Source of the DNA: M3007 sp964484205
GTDB lineage: Bacteria > Bacteroidota > Bacteroidia > Chitinophagales > Saprospiraceae
DNA length: 64,000 nt
Assembly: GCA_964484205.1 (NCBI GenBank)
Contig: CAZAEZ010000010.1
Span: 62,001 to 126,000, forward strand
Reading direction: 5' to 3'
The notes beneath the pieces are model-generated. The model had not been told where the DNA came from and did not search any database. It saw only the letters and a program-made list of their open reading frames with translations. Position 1 is the first letter of the stretch. The number at the start of each line of letters is the position of its first letter. Below are positions 52,133 to 60,519 of the stretch, in pieces. The position numbers were made by a program, and so were the translations under genes.

Positions 52133-54841
52133 TTATTGGTCTTTTTCGGGTGAAATGTTCGACCGGAAATCCGCATAGGTTTGCGTAAACAAAGCATCAT
52201 CGCCGGCGTCGATAACCAGGGGGGCCAAAAAACGCTCCGAAGCGCCGGCGGGCAATTCCGCTGTTTTTAACACCGGAATTTGCGGCAAGGCCGCCAGCAC
52301 GCTGCGCAGGTAAGGCCGCAGCTGCTCCTGGCGGGTAACCAGGGCGATTTGCAGCCCATCATGCTCCTGGGTTTTACGGACAATAGCGCCCATAAAACTG
52401 CGGATAAAATCCAGCGGCAGCGCCAGTGCCCGGGCGTTTCCTTTCCCGGTCAGGAAATCGGTCATGTGTTGTTCTTCCCGCTCCCCCAGGCCAATGTAAC
52501 GGTATTCGGATTGCAGGCCGGGCAGCGTAGCCCGCACTTTTTCCCAAAGCCTTATTTGCTCAACAGCCACAGCTACCGGATGCCGGCTGCCTTCCAATTG
52601 GCGGTATTGCCGGTGCAGATCGGGCAGGGGGGGCAGGGGCGTTTGCTCGGCCAGCAGGGCCATCACCAGCCGGGTAAAATGCACCAGCTCGGCATTGGGC
52701 AGCAAGGGCACTTCTTTGTCTACATCCCAGTAATTAACAAACAGGTCGAGACAATAATTGGTGACAAAATGCTCCAACTGTTCCAGTACATCGGCCATTC
52801 CGGGCGTTTCGTTTTCGGCCAGGGGCAGGCGGTCGAGCCAAACCGGCGTTTCGTACAGCCGGAACTGGTACACCCCGTCGCCGTCGGTAATGTCGCGGTA
52901 CCGAACGCCGGGAAGGGTGATGGCATACCGCTCCCGGACGCGGTTGCGCAGGGCGTCGGTGAGGGCCAGCATTTCCGGTTGCAGGGAAATGAAATCGGTG
53001 GTGATCTGGCTCAACAGGGGTTGGCCAACTTCCACATGCAACTGGTACAGGGTCGGCAAATTAGCCAGTTGCGGATTGTGCCGCACCAAGGCGAGCTGCC
53101 GCCGTTTTTTGACAATGGATGTATCCTGCGGCGCGAGCCCGGCCGCAGTGTCCAGTGCTTTTATGGCCTGCGCATAAGTGGTTTCATCCGGATTTGCCCG
53201 GTACAGTTTTTCCAGGCAGTCGAACTGGTTGGTATAATACACCGGTTCCAACGGTTCAAAACCGGCTGCTTTTTGGTAAAACGGCAGGGCCTCGGCATAT
53301 TTTTCAAGATAATAATTGACGTGGCCCTGGCGGTTGGCAATGCCTGCAGCTATGTCGGACGGAATGCCCTTGCGCGCTTTGGCGGTGCGTTCCAGCAGCT
53401 CAATTGCCTTTTCCGGTTGGGGGGGCTCGGTATTTTTATACAGATTTTGGGCGTATTCGTATAGTTCGGCCAGGGCGCCGGAATCGTCGAAGTAGTCGAG
53501 TGCCCAGGCCTGGAGCAGGGCGTTTTCCGCGTCGCCGGGGCGATCCAAATGGCGCAGGCAGCGGCCGGTCATCACCAGGATGAAGCGTTCCCAGGTGGGG
53601 ATGATTTCCTGCATTCGCTGGTAGGCCTGGAGCGCGGACTCCCAGTTTTCCAGCGCTTCGTTGGCCCGGGCAATGGCCAGGCAACACTCCCAGGCGTCGG
53701 GGGCTTTTTTTTGCGCAGCATCAAAATCACCGAGGGCTTTTTCCGCCTGCTTTTGATAATCCAGGTAAAAATAGCCGCGGTTCAGGAGCGCCACGATGCC
53801 TTCAGGGTATTGCTCCATCGCCGTACGGTGGCAGGCCTCCGCTTTTTGAAAATAATCTTCGCCCTGCAACTGGTAAATACCACCCAGATCGGTGCGCGTC
53901 AGGAAATTGGTGTGCGGGTCGAGCTGCTCCACGGTTTCCATCAGCGCGGTCAGCTCATTTTCTTTTTTGGCAAACAATTCTTCTTTGCCAAACAGGTCGA
54001 TCAGGCGCGTGTAGCACTGCCCGTAGCCGGGCCGCTTTCGACTGGCCATGCGGTACAGGTTTTCCGCCTCGGCCAACTGCCCTTTTTCAACCAGCACGTC
54101 GGCTTTTTGGATGGTGGAGGCAATATGATCGGGATCGAGCGCCAGGGCTTCTTCGGCCAGGGCCAGGGCCCGATCAACATCTTTCTCCCGGTTCGGTCCT
54201 TTCAGGTAATATTCGATCAGGCCGTGCAGGCCCAGCGGTTTGCCTTCGAGCAGGCTTTGGGCTTTTTCAAACAGCGCCCTGGCTACTTCGTATTTGTATT
54301 GAAAATACAAGTCGATCTGGCCGCAAACGTAGTGGTGGTAGCCGCGCTGTTCCTGCGGCAGCGTTTCATCGTCGGCCAGCTGTTCAAACACCGGACGGGT
54401 TTCCACCCACCGGCGGTCGAGAAACAAGTGGATGAACTGCCGGTACCGGTCCAGTTTTTTTCCAAATTTCCGGTCGAGTTCGGGCGCTGCGCAAAGTGCC
54501 TGCAGTGCCTGCAAACGCCAGTGAAAACTCGCCTCCGAAAAGGCTGCCAACCAGTTTTGCCAGGCATCCCCCGCGCCGGCTTGAAAAATTCGCTCCGCGA
54601 AAATGCCGGGCAAAGCGTCGTAAAATGCCTGCCGGAGCAATTGAAGGTCCTGCGCCTTGTCGCCCGATTGAAGGCTTTCGCCGATGAGATCATCCAGGCG
54701 GTCCCATTGTTTGTACAGGTCAGGCTCGGTGGCCAACAGGTTTTTTACCCGGTTCATTTGTCCGGCAAAGGCATACATGTCGCGCCCTGCCAGCGCGGCC
54801 CGGCGGTATGCTTCTGCAACTATGGGATCAAATGAGGGCAT
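52133..54841 (-). CDS. TPR-repeat protein with a divergent FHIPEP-like C-terminus
   Basis: A 902-residue protein. Residues about 150-590 are tetratricopeptide repeats (ARALFEKAQSLLEGKPLGLHGL; ALALAEEALALDPDHIASTIQKADVLVEKGQLAEAENLYRMASRKRPGY; ALPFYQKAAGFEPLEPVYYTNQFDCLEKLY). The C-terminal part, about 595-880, looks like a second FlhA-C-type domain: LALTDALRNRVRERYAITLPGVRYRDI, YQFRLYETPVWLDRL, and near the end LQIALVTRQEQLRPYLRSVLAALPQIPVLKTAELPA. The last stretch parallels the PVLLxxxxLRPxxxxFLxxxLPQLxVLSxxEL end of FlhA. TPRs would bring a partner to this module. The gene follows the CHAT gene by 22 bp in the same operon. No signal peptide or membrane helix. Confidence 0.72.
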   Translation of the reverse strand: MPSFDPIVAEAYRRAALAGRDMYAFAGQMNRVKNLLATEPDLYKQWDRLDDLIGESLQSGDKAQDLQLLRQAFYDALPGIFAERIFQAGAGDAWQNWLAAFSEASFHWRLQALQALCAAPELDRKFGKKLDRYRQFIHLFLDRRWVETRPVFEQLADDETLPQEQRGYHHYVCGQIDLYFQYKYEVARALFEKAQSLLEGKPLGLHGLIEYYLKGPNREKDVDRALALAEEALALDPDHIASTIQKADVLVEKGQLAEAENLYRMASRKRPGYGQCYTRLIDLFGKEELFAKKENELTALMETVEQLDPHTNFLTRTDLGGIYQLQGEDYFQKAEACHRTAMEQYPEGIVALLNRGYFYLDYQKQAEKALGDFDAAQKKAPDAWECCLAIARANEALENWESALQAYQRMQEIIPTWERFILVMTGRCLRHLDRPGDAENALLQAWALDYFDDSGALAELYEYAQNLYKNTEPPQPEKAIELLERTAKARKGIPSDIAAGIANRQGHVNYYLEKYAEALPFYQKAAGFEPLEPVYYTNQFDCLEKLYRANPDETTYAQAIKALDTAAGLAPQDTSIVKKRRQLALVRHNPQLANLPTLYQLHVEVGQPLLSQITTDFISLQPEMLALTDALRNRVRERYAITLPGVRYRDITDGDGVYQFRLYETPVWLDRLPLAENETPGMADVLEQLEHFVTNYCLDLFVNYWDVDKEVPLLPNAELVHFTRLVMALLAEQTPLPPLPDLHRQYRQLEGSRHPVAVAVEQIRLWEKVRATLPGLQSEYRYIGLGEREEQHMTDFLTGKGNARALALPLDFIRSFMGAIVRKTQEHDGLQIALVTRQEQLRPYLRSVLAALPQIPVLKTAELPAGASERFLAPLVIDAGDDALFTQTYADFRSNISPEKDQ

Positions 54842-54863
54842 TGTTTAAAACGGGTTTTGCAAT

Positions 54864-56669
54864 TCATCCGGACAAATCGATCCGGTCTTTATGTTTGGGT
54901 TGTGTTGGCGTATCGGAGGCCCGCCCGGCGTCTGTTTTTTTGCGGATCAGGGCAGGCAAATTGTTGGTGTCGAAATATTCAAGAATCCGGAAGCCAAGGT
55001 TTTTGTACAGCCGCGAGCGTTCCCGGATATCAATTTCGGCTGTTCGGTAGGCTTCGTTGGTCCGGTTAAATTCGGCCAGCAGGTTGCTCACCTCGTTCAG
55101 GTACATGGAAGCGGTTGCCATGTCGGCTTCCGGCGAGCGGTTGATGGCGCTCAGGATTTCCTTCAGCCGGTTGAGCGCCACGTCGAGTTCGTTTTGTTCC
55201 ACATGGCGGCGGATTTCCCGGCCGTACCACTCCAGTTTTTCGCCGAGGTTCATCTTTTGGAGTTGGGCGGCATCGGTGTCGGCTTGTTGTTCGGCGGGCA
55301 CATCGCTCAGCAGGCTGTAGTGCAGCTTGCCGGCAGGGTCGAGGCCGACGTACAGCGTCGGGCTCCCGAAGGCATTGGCCTCGGTAATGTTGCCGAAGTT
55401 GCGCACCAGTTTGACCCGGCTTTCCCGCACGGCGGCGGGCACGCTTTGCCGGTTTAGCAGTTGCCGGTACAGTTCGCGAACGAAGGCCATGGCCCCCTGC
55501 TCGCTCATGGGGTGCTGGAAGCTGAGCAGGTAGGGGATTTGCTTTTGCGTGAGGTCCATCAGCAGTCCGCTTCGCGAAATGGGGCAGCGGTGCAATTGCA
55601 CCCCCTCGGGTGTTTGCAGGATGAACAACGCCGGCGGATCAGCGGCAAAACAATTGGCAAAAGCCTGATAGGGCACGTAGTCGACCTCCTGGCCGTCTTT
55701 CGGGCAGGCGACCACCTCTTCGTCGCGTTCGTCGGTGGTCACGTGGCCGATAAAATGGACGATGTCCGGTTTGAAATCGGCATTGTCGCGCTCGCGGATG
55801 GGGTCGTTGTCGGCTTCCAGCATTTTTTCCTGAAAACGCTCCAGGAAACTGCCGAACTCCACAGCCCGTCGCTGGAGCTGAATTTGCTGCACCTCGGCCT
55901 GCCGCGGCTGGTAGAGCACGCGCACCTGCACGGGGTGATCTTGCCCGGCGGCGTAGATCAGGTTTTCGTAAACCCGCAGGATACGGAAAATGTACGATTC
56001 GCGGTAGTTGACAAAGGCGCCGTCCGACTTGCGCAATGCATCGGGTTCGGGCTCGCTGACGATAAGCAGAATACCCAGCGACTCCCCTTTTTTCACCAGT
56101 ACTGGCGCTGCGGCCGGCTTTGGCAAAGCAATGGTGCGCAAAAAATCGGCGCCGGGGGTATCGTTTGTGGCCAGGTCCAGATTTTGGTAGCTGAGAAATT
56201 CCCAGGGCAGTTCGGCCAGTTCGGTATAGGGTGGTTGTTGGGAAAAATTGAACGTGAAACAGGCATGCCCGCCGGCCTCGGCGCCCACGCGTTTCCAGTA
56301 TTTTTCAAAAAGTTGTTGCACCGCTTCGGCTTTGGCGCCATCCGGGGCAGTCATGTTGAGCAGGCTGGCCTGAATGCCGCCGATCTTGCGGATAAATTCC
56401 CGGTCGGGGTGGTAGGCGTTGCGGCGGCCGCCGCGGGTCATCAGGCGGTGCAACACGTTGAGCGCGCTGAAGAGGTTGTCTTCAAAATTCAGCGGCGACC
56501 GGCCTTCTTCGAGCACGGCGCCGTCCGGGCCGGCTACCTGGAGCCGGACGGATTTGTCGGCGATATGGAAATGAAAGTAGTGCAGTTTGATTGTAGCGCG
56601 AACTTTTAGTTCGCGTTCACCTGTGGTCAAAAGTAGGAGAAATTTGGAGGTTTTCTGGCAAATATGCAT
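54864..56669 (-). CDS. CHAT-fold protein lacking the catalytic Cys, with EAD11-like C-terminus
   Basis: A protein of about 601 residues. The CHAT (caspase HetF-associated with TPRs) fold is seen from LAELPWEFLSYQNLDLATND (~150) through DIVHFIGHVTTDERDEEVV (~300, catalytic His in the GH pair) to YLLSFQHPMSEQGAMAFVRELYRQLLNRQSVPAAVRESR. The strand that should end in the catalytic Cys (VxLxxC) reads ALFILQTPEGVQL, so Cys is replaced and protease activity is doubtful. The C-terminal ~95 residues (REIRRHVEQNELDVALNRLKEILSA; EVSNLLAEFNRTNEAYRTAEIDIRERSRLYKNLGFRILEYFD) resemble EAD11. It is the first gene of the operon. The start is uncertain: ATG 56669 precedes a palindromic repeat (56597-56615) and no in-frame ATG lies close after it. 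Confidence 0.75.
   Translation of the reverse strand: MHICQKTSKFLLLLTTGERELKVRATIKLHYFHFHIADKSVRLQVAGPDGAVLEEGRSPLNFEDNLFSALNVLHRLMTRGGRRNAYHPDREFIRKIGGIQASLLNMTAPDGAKAEAVQQLFEKYWKRVGAEAGGHACFTFNFSQQPPYTELAELPWEFLSYQNLDLATNDTPGADFLRTIALPKPAAAPVLVKKGESLGILLIVSEPEPDALRKSDGAFVNYRESYIFRILRVYENLIYAAGQDHPVQVRVLYQPRQAEVQQIQLQRRAVEFGSFLERFQEKMLEADNDPIRERDNADFKPDIVHFIGHVTTDERDEEVVACPKDGQEVDYVPYQAFANCFAADPPALFILQTPEGVQLHRCPISRSGLLMDLTQKQIPYLLSFQHPMSEQGAMAFVRELYRQLLNRQSVPAAVRESRVKLVRNFGNITEANAFGSPTLYVGLDPAGKLHYSLLSDVPAEQQADTDAAQLQKMNLGEKLEWYGREIRRHVEQNELDVALNRLKEILSAINRSPEADMATASMYLNEVSNLLAEFNRTNEAYRTAEIDIRERSRLYKNLGFRILEYFDTNNLPALIRKKTDAGRASDTPTQPKHKDRIDLSG
56597..56615. repeat. CGCGAACT palindrome at the 5' end of the CHAT gene
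   Basis: CGCGAACT and AGTTCGCG pair perfectly around TTT. If translation begins at ATG 56669, it encodes RELKVR and neighbours near residue 20. It may instead be an inserted repeat in the leader, with an unusual start codon downstream. Confidence 0.7.
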
Positions 56670-56759
56670 TGAACTGCAACCTATGCAACGCTTTTTTCCA
56701 AATCTGGGTTTTAAAAAATTCAATTTTGCCCGGAGGGCTATCAACTCCCTTTTCCAAAC

Positions 56760-56767
56760 TATTTTTG
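56760..56767 (+). promoter_or_regulatory. Possible -7 element (TATTTTTG) for the gene at 56791
   Basis: TATTTTTG matches TAnnTTTG, 23 bp upstream of the ATG. No -33 element is clear. Confidence 0.3.
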
Positions 56768-56790
56768 GTAAATCGCATCACCTTTTTTAA

Positions 56791-57462
56791 ATGAAAAAAC
56801 CGCTATTCAAGTACGACACCCGGTTTCCCAAGCATGAATTGCGTCTGTTCGAGGACTTGATCGGGAAATCCATTTCCAGTTTCAATCTGGAACATGCTTC
56901 TATTTTGCTGGCGCCTCGTATTGAAGTGAGCAATCAGGGAAGCTGCACCATATATTTTTACGATTCCTTGAATGGGCCTTATGCCAAGTTGGAATTGCAA
57001 TCGCTGTTCAAGGAAACACCGCCGGTGGTCGATAGCGGCGGGATCGCTGTCAAAAAGACCAGCGTAAGCCGAATTCCAACCCGCACCATGTTCGATTTAG
57101 GCTTGAAATATCCGGCCCAGCCCGGCGTAACTATACACCAGGTGGATCAGACGCCGGTGCGCGCCTTCCGGTTTTACGGGAGCTGCGAACGCCGCGCTTT
57201 GCAGGAAATCGACCCCGATATAGACCTGGAATACATGGCGCAGCTGGGTTATGACAGGTTTCCGGAACTCGAAGTTGACACGATCGAATTTTTGGTGATC
57301 GAACATGAAAGTAATAAGCGCACGGTGGTCAGTACCTGTAGCGGTGGCTTTTGGTATAACTTCCTGACTGAGGGGCCTGAAGACAACCAATTGCTGTACG
57401 ACTCGTACATGAAAGTGAATGGTTATGAGAAAAACATTGTGTTGCAGCATGAAATTCGATAG
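56791..57462 (+). CDS. Hypothetical protein next to the CHAT operon
   Basis: A 223-residue soluble protein, divergent from the CHAT gene. I recognise no family. Visible features are a helical N-terminus (HELRLFEDLIGKSISSFNLEHASILLAPRIEV), a beta-strand segment GSCTIYFYDSLNGPYAKLELQ, and an acidic stretch EIDPDIDLEYMAQLGYDRFPELEVDTIEFLVIEHES. No catalytic motif, signal peptide or membrane helix. Base composition is like that of the neighbours. It may be only a neighbour of the operon, or an uncharacterised part of it. It is followed after 60 bp by the ABC-F gene. Confidence 0.65.
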   Translation: MKKPLFKYDTRFPKHELRLFEDLIGKSISSFNLEHASILLAPRIEVSNQGSCTIYFYDSLNGPYAKLELQSLFKETPPVVDSGGIAVKKTSVSRIPTRTMFDLGLKYPAQPGVTIHQVDQTPVRAFRFYGSCERRALQEIDPDIDLEYMAQLGYDRFPELEVDTIEFLVIEHESNKRTVVSTCSGGFWYNFLTEGPEDNQLLYDSYMKVNGYEKNIVLQHEIR

Positions 57463-57522
57463 CGGGCTTGCGTATTGATTCCCCTACCTTCGCCCCCGAA
57501 AAAAAACCGCCCGGCGCAACAC

Positions 57523-59394
57523 ATGAACTTCCTCACGCTAGAAAACGTCACCAAGTCATACGGCGAAAAAACCCTGTTCCAGGGCATCAGCCTGCACATC
57601 GACAAGGGGCAAAAGATCGGCCTGATCGCCAAAAACGGCACCGGCAAAACCACGCTCATGCGCGTGATCGCCGGCCGGGAAAGCTCCGAAGGCGAGTCGG
57701 CCAAAGTGACGCTGCGCAAGGATATCCGCATCGGCTGGCTCGATCAGGACCCCGACTTTTACCCCGACCAGGATGTGCTCGGCGCTGTGCTCGACGACAG
57801 CATCCCGCTCGTGCGCCTGGTGCGCCGCTACGAACACGCCCTGGCGCACCCGGAGAATACTGCGGAGTTGCAGGAGGCCATCACGGCCATGGACGAACAC
57901 CAGGCCTGGTCGTTCGAATCGAAGGTGAAGGAACTGCTTTTCCGCTTCGGCATGCACAACCTGGAGCAGCAAGTGCGTTCGCTTTCGGGTGGGCAGGTCA
58001 AGCGCCTGGCCCTGGTGAAAGTGCTGCTCGACGAACCCGATTTTCTCATCCTCGACGAGCCGACCAACCACCTCGATGTCGAAATGATCGAGTGGCTGGA
58101 GGAATACCTTCAGCAGCCGGGCATCACCCTGTTCATGGTGACGCACGACCGGTATTTTCTGGAAAATGTTTGCGACAGCATCATCGAACTCGACGGCGGC
58201 CAACTCTACCGTTACAAGGGCAGCTACTCCGACTACCTGGAGAAAAAAGCCACGCGCGAAGAAGTGGAAAGCACCACCTACGAGCGCCAGAACAAATTGC
58301 TGAAACGCGAACTCGAGTGGGTGCGCCGAAGCCCTGCCGCCCGCACCTCCAAGTCGAAAGCCCGGGTCGATTCGTACTACAACCGCAAGGAAACGAACGA
58401 AGCCCTGAAAGTCAAAAAAGAAGAACTATCCATCCAGATCAAGGAAAACTGGCTGGGCAGCAAAATTGTGGAATGCCACAACATCGGCAAGCGCTACGGC
58501 GACAAGGTGCTGATCGAAAATTTTTCCTACAAATTCAAACGCAAGGAACGCGTCGGCATCGTGGGTCCCAACGGCGCGGGCAAATCCACCTTCCTCGAAC
58601 TGATCACCCAAGGTCTGGAACCCGACACCGGCAAGGTGGTCGTGGGCGACACCATCGTTTTCGGCTTTTACCGGCAGGAGGGCATTCAACTCAACCAGGA
58701 CAAACGCGTGATCGATGCCGTGCGCGACATCGCCGACGTTATCCCCCTCGAAAAAGGCAAGGAACTCACCGCCGCCCAGCTGCTCGAGCGCTTCCTCTTC
58801 AGCCGCTCCCAGCAGCAGGTATACGTCAGCCAACTTTCCGGCGGCGAACGGCGGCGCCTCTACCTGCTCACGGTGATCATGCGCAACCCCAACTTCCTGA
58901 TCCTCGACGAGCCGACCAACGACCTCGACGTGCTCACCCTGCAGGTGCTGGAAGATTTTCTGGAAGATTTTCCCGGCTGCGTGGTGATCGTGACGCACGA
59001 CCGCTATTTTATGGACCGCCTGGTCGACCATCTTTTCGTGTTCGAGGGCCACGGGAAAATCAAGGATTTCAACGGCACCTACGTCGAATACCGCTTGCAA
59101 AAACGCGCCGCGGAGCAGCAGTCCCGCGCCGAACAAAAAGCGGAAAGCAAGCCGGATACGCCGCAAACTTCAACGCCCACAGCCGGCCTTACCAATACCG
59201 AGCGTAATGAAATGAAGCGCCTGGAAAAAGACATCGCCCGCCTGGAAGGCCGCAAGGCTGAGATTATGGCCCGCTTCAATGCGCCGGACCTGGACGCCGG
59301 CGAAGCCACCAAACTTTCCACGGAGCTGGGCGACGTGCAAAATCAGCTCGACGAAAAGGAAATGCGCTGGCTGGAACTGGCGGAACGGGGATGA
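57523..59394 (+). CDS. ABC-F family ATPase (Uup/EttA-like)
   Basis: A 623-residue protein with two ABC domains and no membrane part. First domain: Walker A LIAKNGTGKTTLMRVI, signature LSGGQVKRLALVKVLL, Walker B FLILDEPTNHLDVEM and switch VTHDRYFLENV. The linker contains a basic Y-loop-like segment (RELEWVRRSPAARTSKSKARVDSYYNRK). Second domain: IVGPNGAGKSTFLELI, LSGGERRRLYLLTVIM, ILDEPTNDLDVLTLQVLEDFLEDFPGCVVIVTHDRYFMDRL. The tail ends in a coiled coil (MKRLEKDIARLEGRKAEIMARFNAPD), as in Uup. ABC-F proteins act on the ribosome or in mobile-element exclusion; the linker KSKARV and C-terminal coiled coil favour Uup. A near -7 sequence TACCTTCG lies upstream at about 57485. A repeat palindrome follows. 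Confidence 0.94.
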   Translation: MNFLTLENVTKSYGEKTLFQGISLHIDKGQKIGLIAKNGTGKTTLMRVIAGRESSEGESAKVTLRKDIRIGWLDQDPDFYPDQDVLGAVLDDSIPLVRLVRRYEHALAHPENTAELQEAITAMDEHQAWSFESKVKELLFRFGMHNLEQQVRSLSGGQVKRLALVKVLLDEPDFLILDEPTNHLDVEMIEWLEEYLQQPGITLFMVTHDRYFLENVCDSIIELDGGQLYRYKGSYSDYLEKKATREEVESTTYERQNKLLKRELEWVRRSPAARTSKSKARVDSYYNRKETNEALKVKKEELSIQIKENWLGSKIVECHNIGKRYGDKVLIENFSYKFKRKERVGIVGPNGAGKSTFLELITQGLEPDTGKVVVGDTIVFGFYRQEGIQLNQDKRVIDAVRDIADVIPLEKGKELTAAQLLERFLFSRSQQQVYVSQLSGGERRRLYLLTVIMRNPNFLILDEPTNDLDVLTLQVLEDFLEDFPGCVVIVTHDRYFMDRLVDHLFVFEGHGKIKDFNGTYVEYRLQKRAAEQQSRAEQKAESKPDTPQTSTPTAGLTNTERNEMKRLEKDIARLEGRKAEIMARFNAPDLDAGEATKLSTELGDVQNQLDEKEMRWLELAERG

Positions 59395-59398
59395 AGAA

Positions 59399-59431
59399 AC
59401 TCGTCCTACGGCTTCAAGCCGTAGGACGAGT
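59399..59431. repeat. ACTCGTCCTACG palindrome, copy 2
   Basis: Perfect 16-bp arms (ACTCGTCCTACGGCTT and its complement) around a one-base centre, five bases after the ABC-F stop. The core equals that of the copy after uvrB (22865-22899). Confidence 0.85.
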
Positions 59432-59437
59432 AAGGCC

Positions 59438-59464
59438 ACTCCGTGTGCTCCGTGCCTCCGTGGT
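59438..59464. repeat. CTCCGTG/CCACGGAG repeat string
   Basis: The string CTCCGTG-TG-CTCCGTG-C-CTCCGTGGT has three copies of a 7-base unit. Reverse-complement words (CCACGGAG) appear at 2245-2263, near 47970 and twice within 61339-61406. Confidence 0.7.
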
Positions 59465-59484
59465 AAAAGAAATTCAGGTTCAAA

Positions 59485-60519
59485 TTACGGCAGCAGCACC
59501 TGATCGATCACGTGTACCACGCCATTGAGCGCAAGCAGGTCGGTGAGTACGATGTTCGAACCCATGGCGTTGCCGTCCCCTTTCACCATGGCGCCGCTGG
59601 CCAGGGAAATGTTGAGCGATTTGCCCGACAGCAGTGTCGGCACCGTGATGTTGTTCCGCAGATCAGCGGAAAAAACGCGACCGCCCACTACGTGGTAGCG
59701 CAGTACATTACGCAGGGTGTTGATCGTTGCCGGATCGGTGATGCTTTTGATGTTATCGGCATTGTTCAACGGAGCCGGCAGCGCGGCAAAGGCCGCATCC
59801 GTCGGGGCAAAAACGGTGGCATTGGTGGTCGGGCTCATGAACACATTGGCCAGGCCGGTTTTTTTCAGCGCGGCGGTGAGCGCCGTGAAATTATTTTTCA
59901 GCGCGATTTGCGTGACGTCCTGCGTCGGGAAAAACAGCACCTTGTCGATGACATGGATTACCCCGTTGTCGGCGAGCACGTCAGCAGCGATTACCTTGGT
60001 ATTCCCATTGATAAAAACCCCGCCGGCCACATCGCGGCCCACGTAAAGCATATTGCTGTTGGGCGTAGCGGCAGTTTTGAACGTTTTATACGAGCCGTTT
60101 GCCAGCTGCGCAGCCGTACGCGCGCCGGGCGCTACGTGGTAGCGGAGAATCTGGCCCAGGGTTTTGATTTGACCCGGGTCGGAAATGTTACTGATATTCT
60201 GTGCGTTGTTGAACGGCGCCGGCAGCGCAGCAAAGGCGGCATTGTTTGGCGCAAAAACCGTGGCGTTCAAATTGTCGCGGCTCAGAAATTCCGCCAGGTC
60301 AGCCTTGAGCACGGCAGCAACGAGCGTGCTGAAATCCGGATTTGAAACAGCAATGTCTACAATTGTTCCGCTGGAACGGCTGGAAGCAACGCCATTGGTG
60401 GAAGATACTGCCGGCCCCTCGACGAGGGCGTCTTTTTGACAAGCTGTGAACCCCAAAACAAGGGTGAACAGAAGCAGGTAAAGCACATTTGTGCGTTTAG
60501 TAAAGGACGAGTGTTGCAT
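59485..60519 (-). CDS. Lipoprotein with two fasciclin (FAS1) domains
   Basis: A 344-residue lipoprotein. Signal peptide with lipobox LVLGFTAC, then a short Ser-rich linker and two tandem FAS1 domains: about 50-200 (DFSTLVAAVLKADLAEFLSRDNLNATVFAPNNAAFAALP; ILRYHVAPGARTAAQLANGSYKTF; VIAADVLADNGVIHVIDKVLFFP) and 205-344 (FTALTAALKKTGLANVFMSPTTNATVFAPTDAAFAALP; VLRYHVVGGRVFSADL; VLTDLLALNGVVHVIDQVLLP). FAS1 domains mediate adhesion or binding of small molecules at the cell surface. It ends exactly at the FAS1 H2 motif, so the domain is complete. The gene is divergent from the transglutaminase gene. Confidence 0.94.
   Translation of the reverse strand: MQHSSFTKRTNVLYLLLFTLVLGFTACQKDALVEGPAVSSTNGVASSRSSGTIVDIAVSNPDFSTLVAAVLKADLAEFLSRDNLNATVFAPNNAAFAALPAPFNNAQNISNISDPGQIKTLGQILRYHVAPGARTAAQLANGSYKTFKTAATPNSNMLYVGRDVAGGVFINGNTKVIAADVLADNGVIHVIDKVLFFPTQDVTQIALKNNFTALTAALKKTGLANVFMSPTTNATVFAPTDAAFAALPAPLNNADNIKSITDPATINTLRNVLRYHVVGGRVFSADLRNNITVPTLLSGKSLNISLASGAMVKGDGNAMGSNIVLTDLLALNGVVHVIDQVLLP

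Noticed and set aside
50694..54841. Part of a flagellar or type III secretion gene cluster
   Set aside because: Only the FlhA/SctV cytoplasmic domain is present. There are no membrane helices, no FliPQR, FlhB or ATPase genes, and the neighbours are CHAT, TPR and EAD11 genes.
57468..59207. 579-codon open frame overlapping the ABC-F gene
   Set aside because: Out-of-frame shadow rich in Arg, Pro and His; the ABC-F frame carries all motifs.
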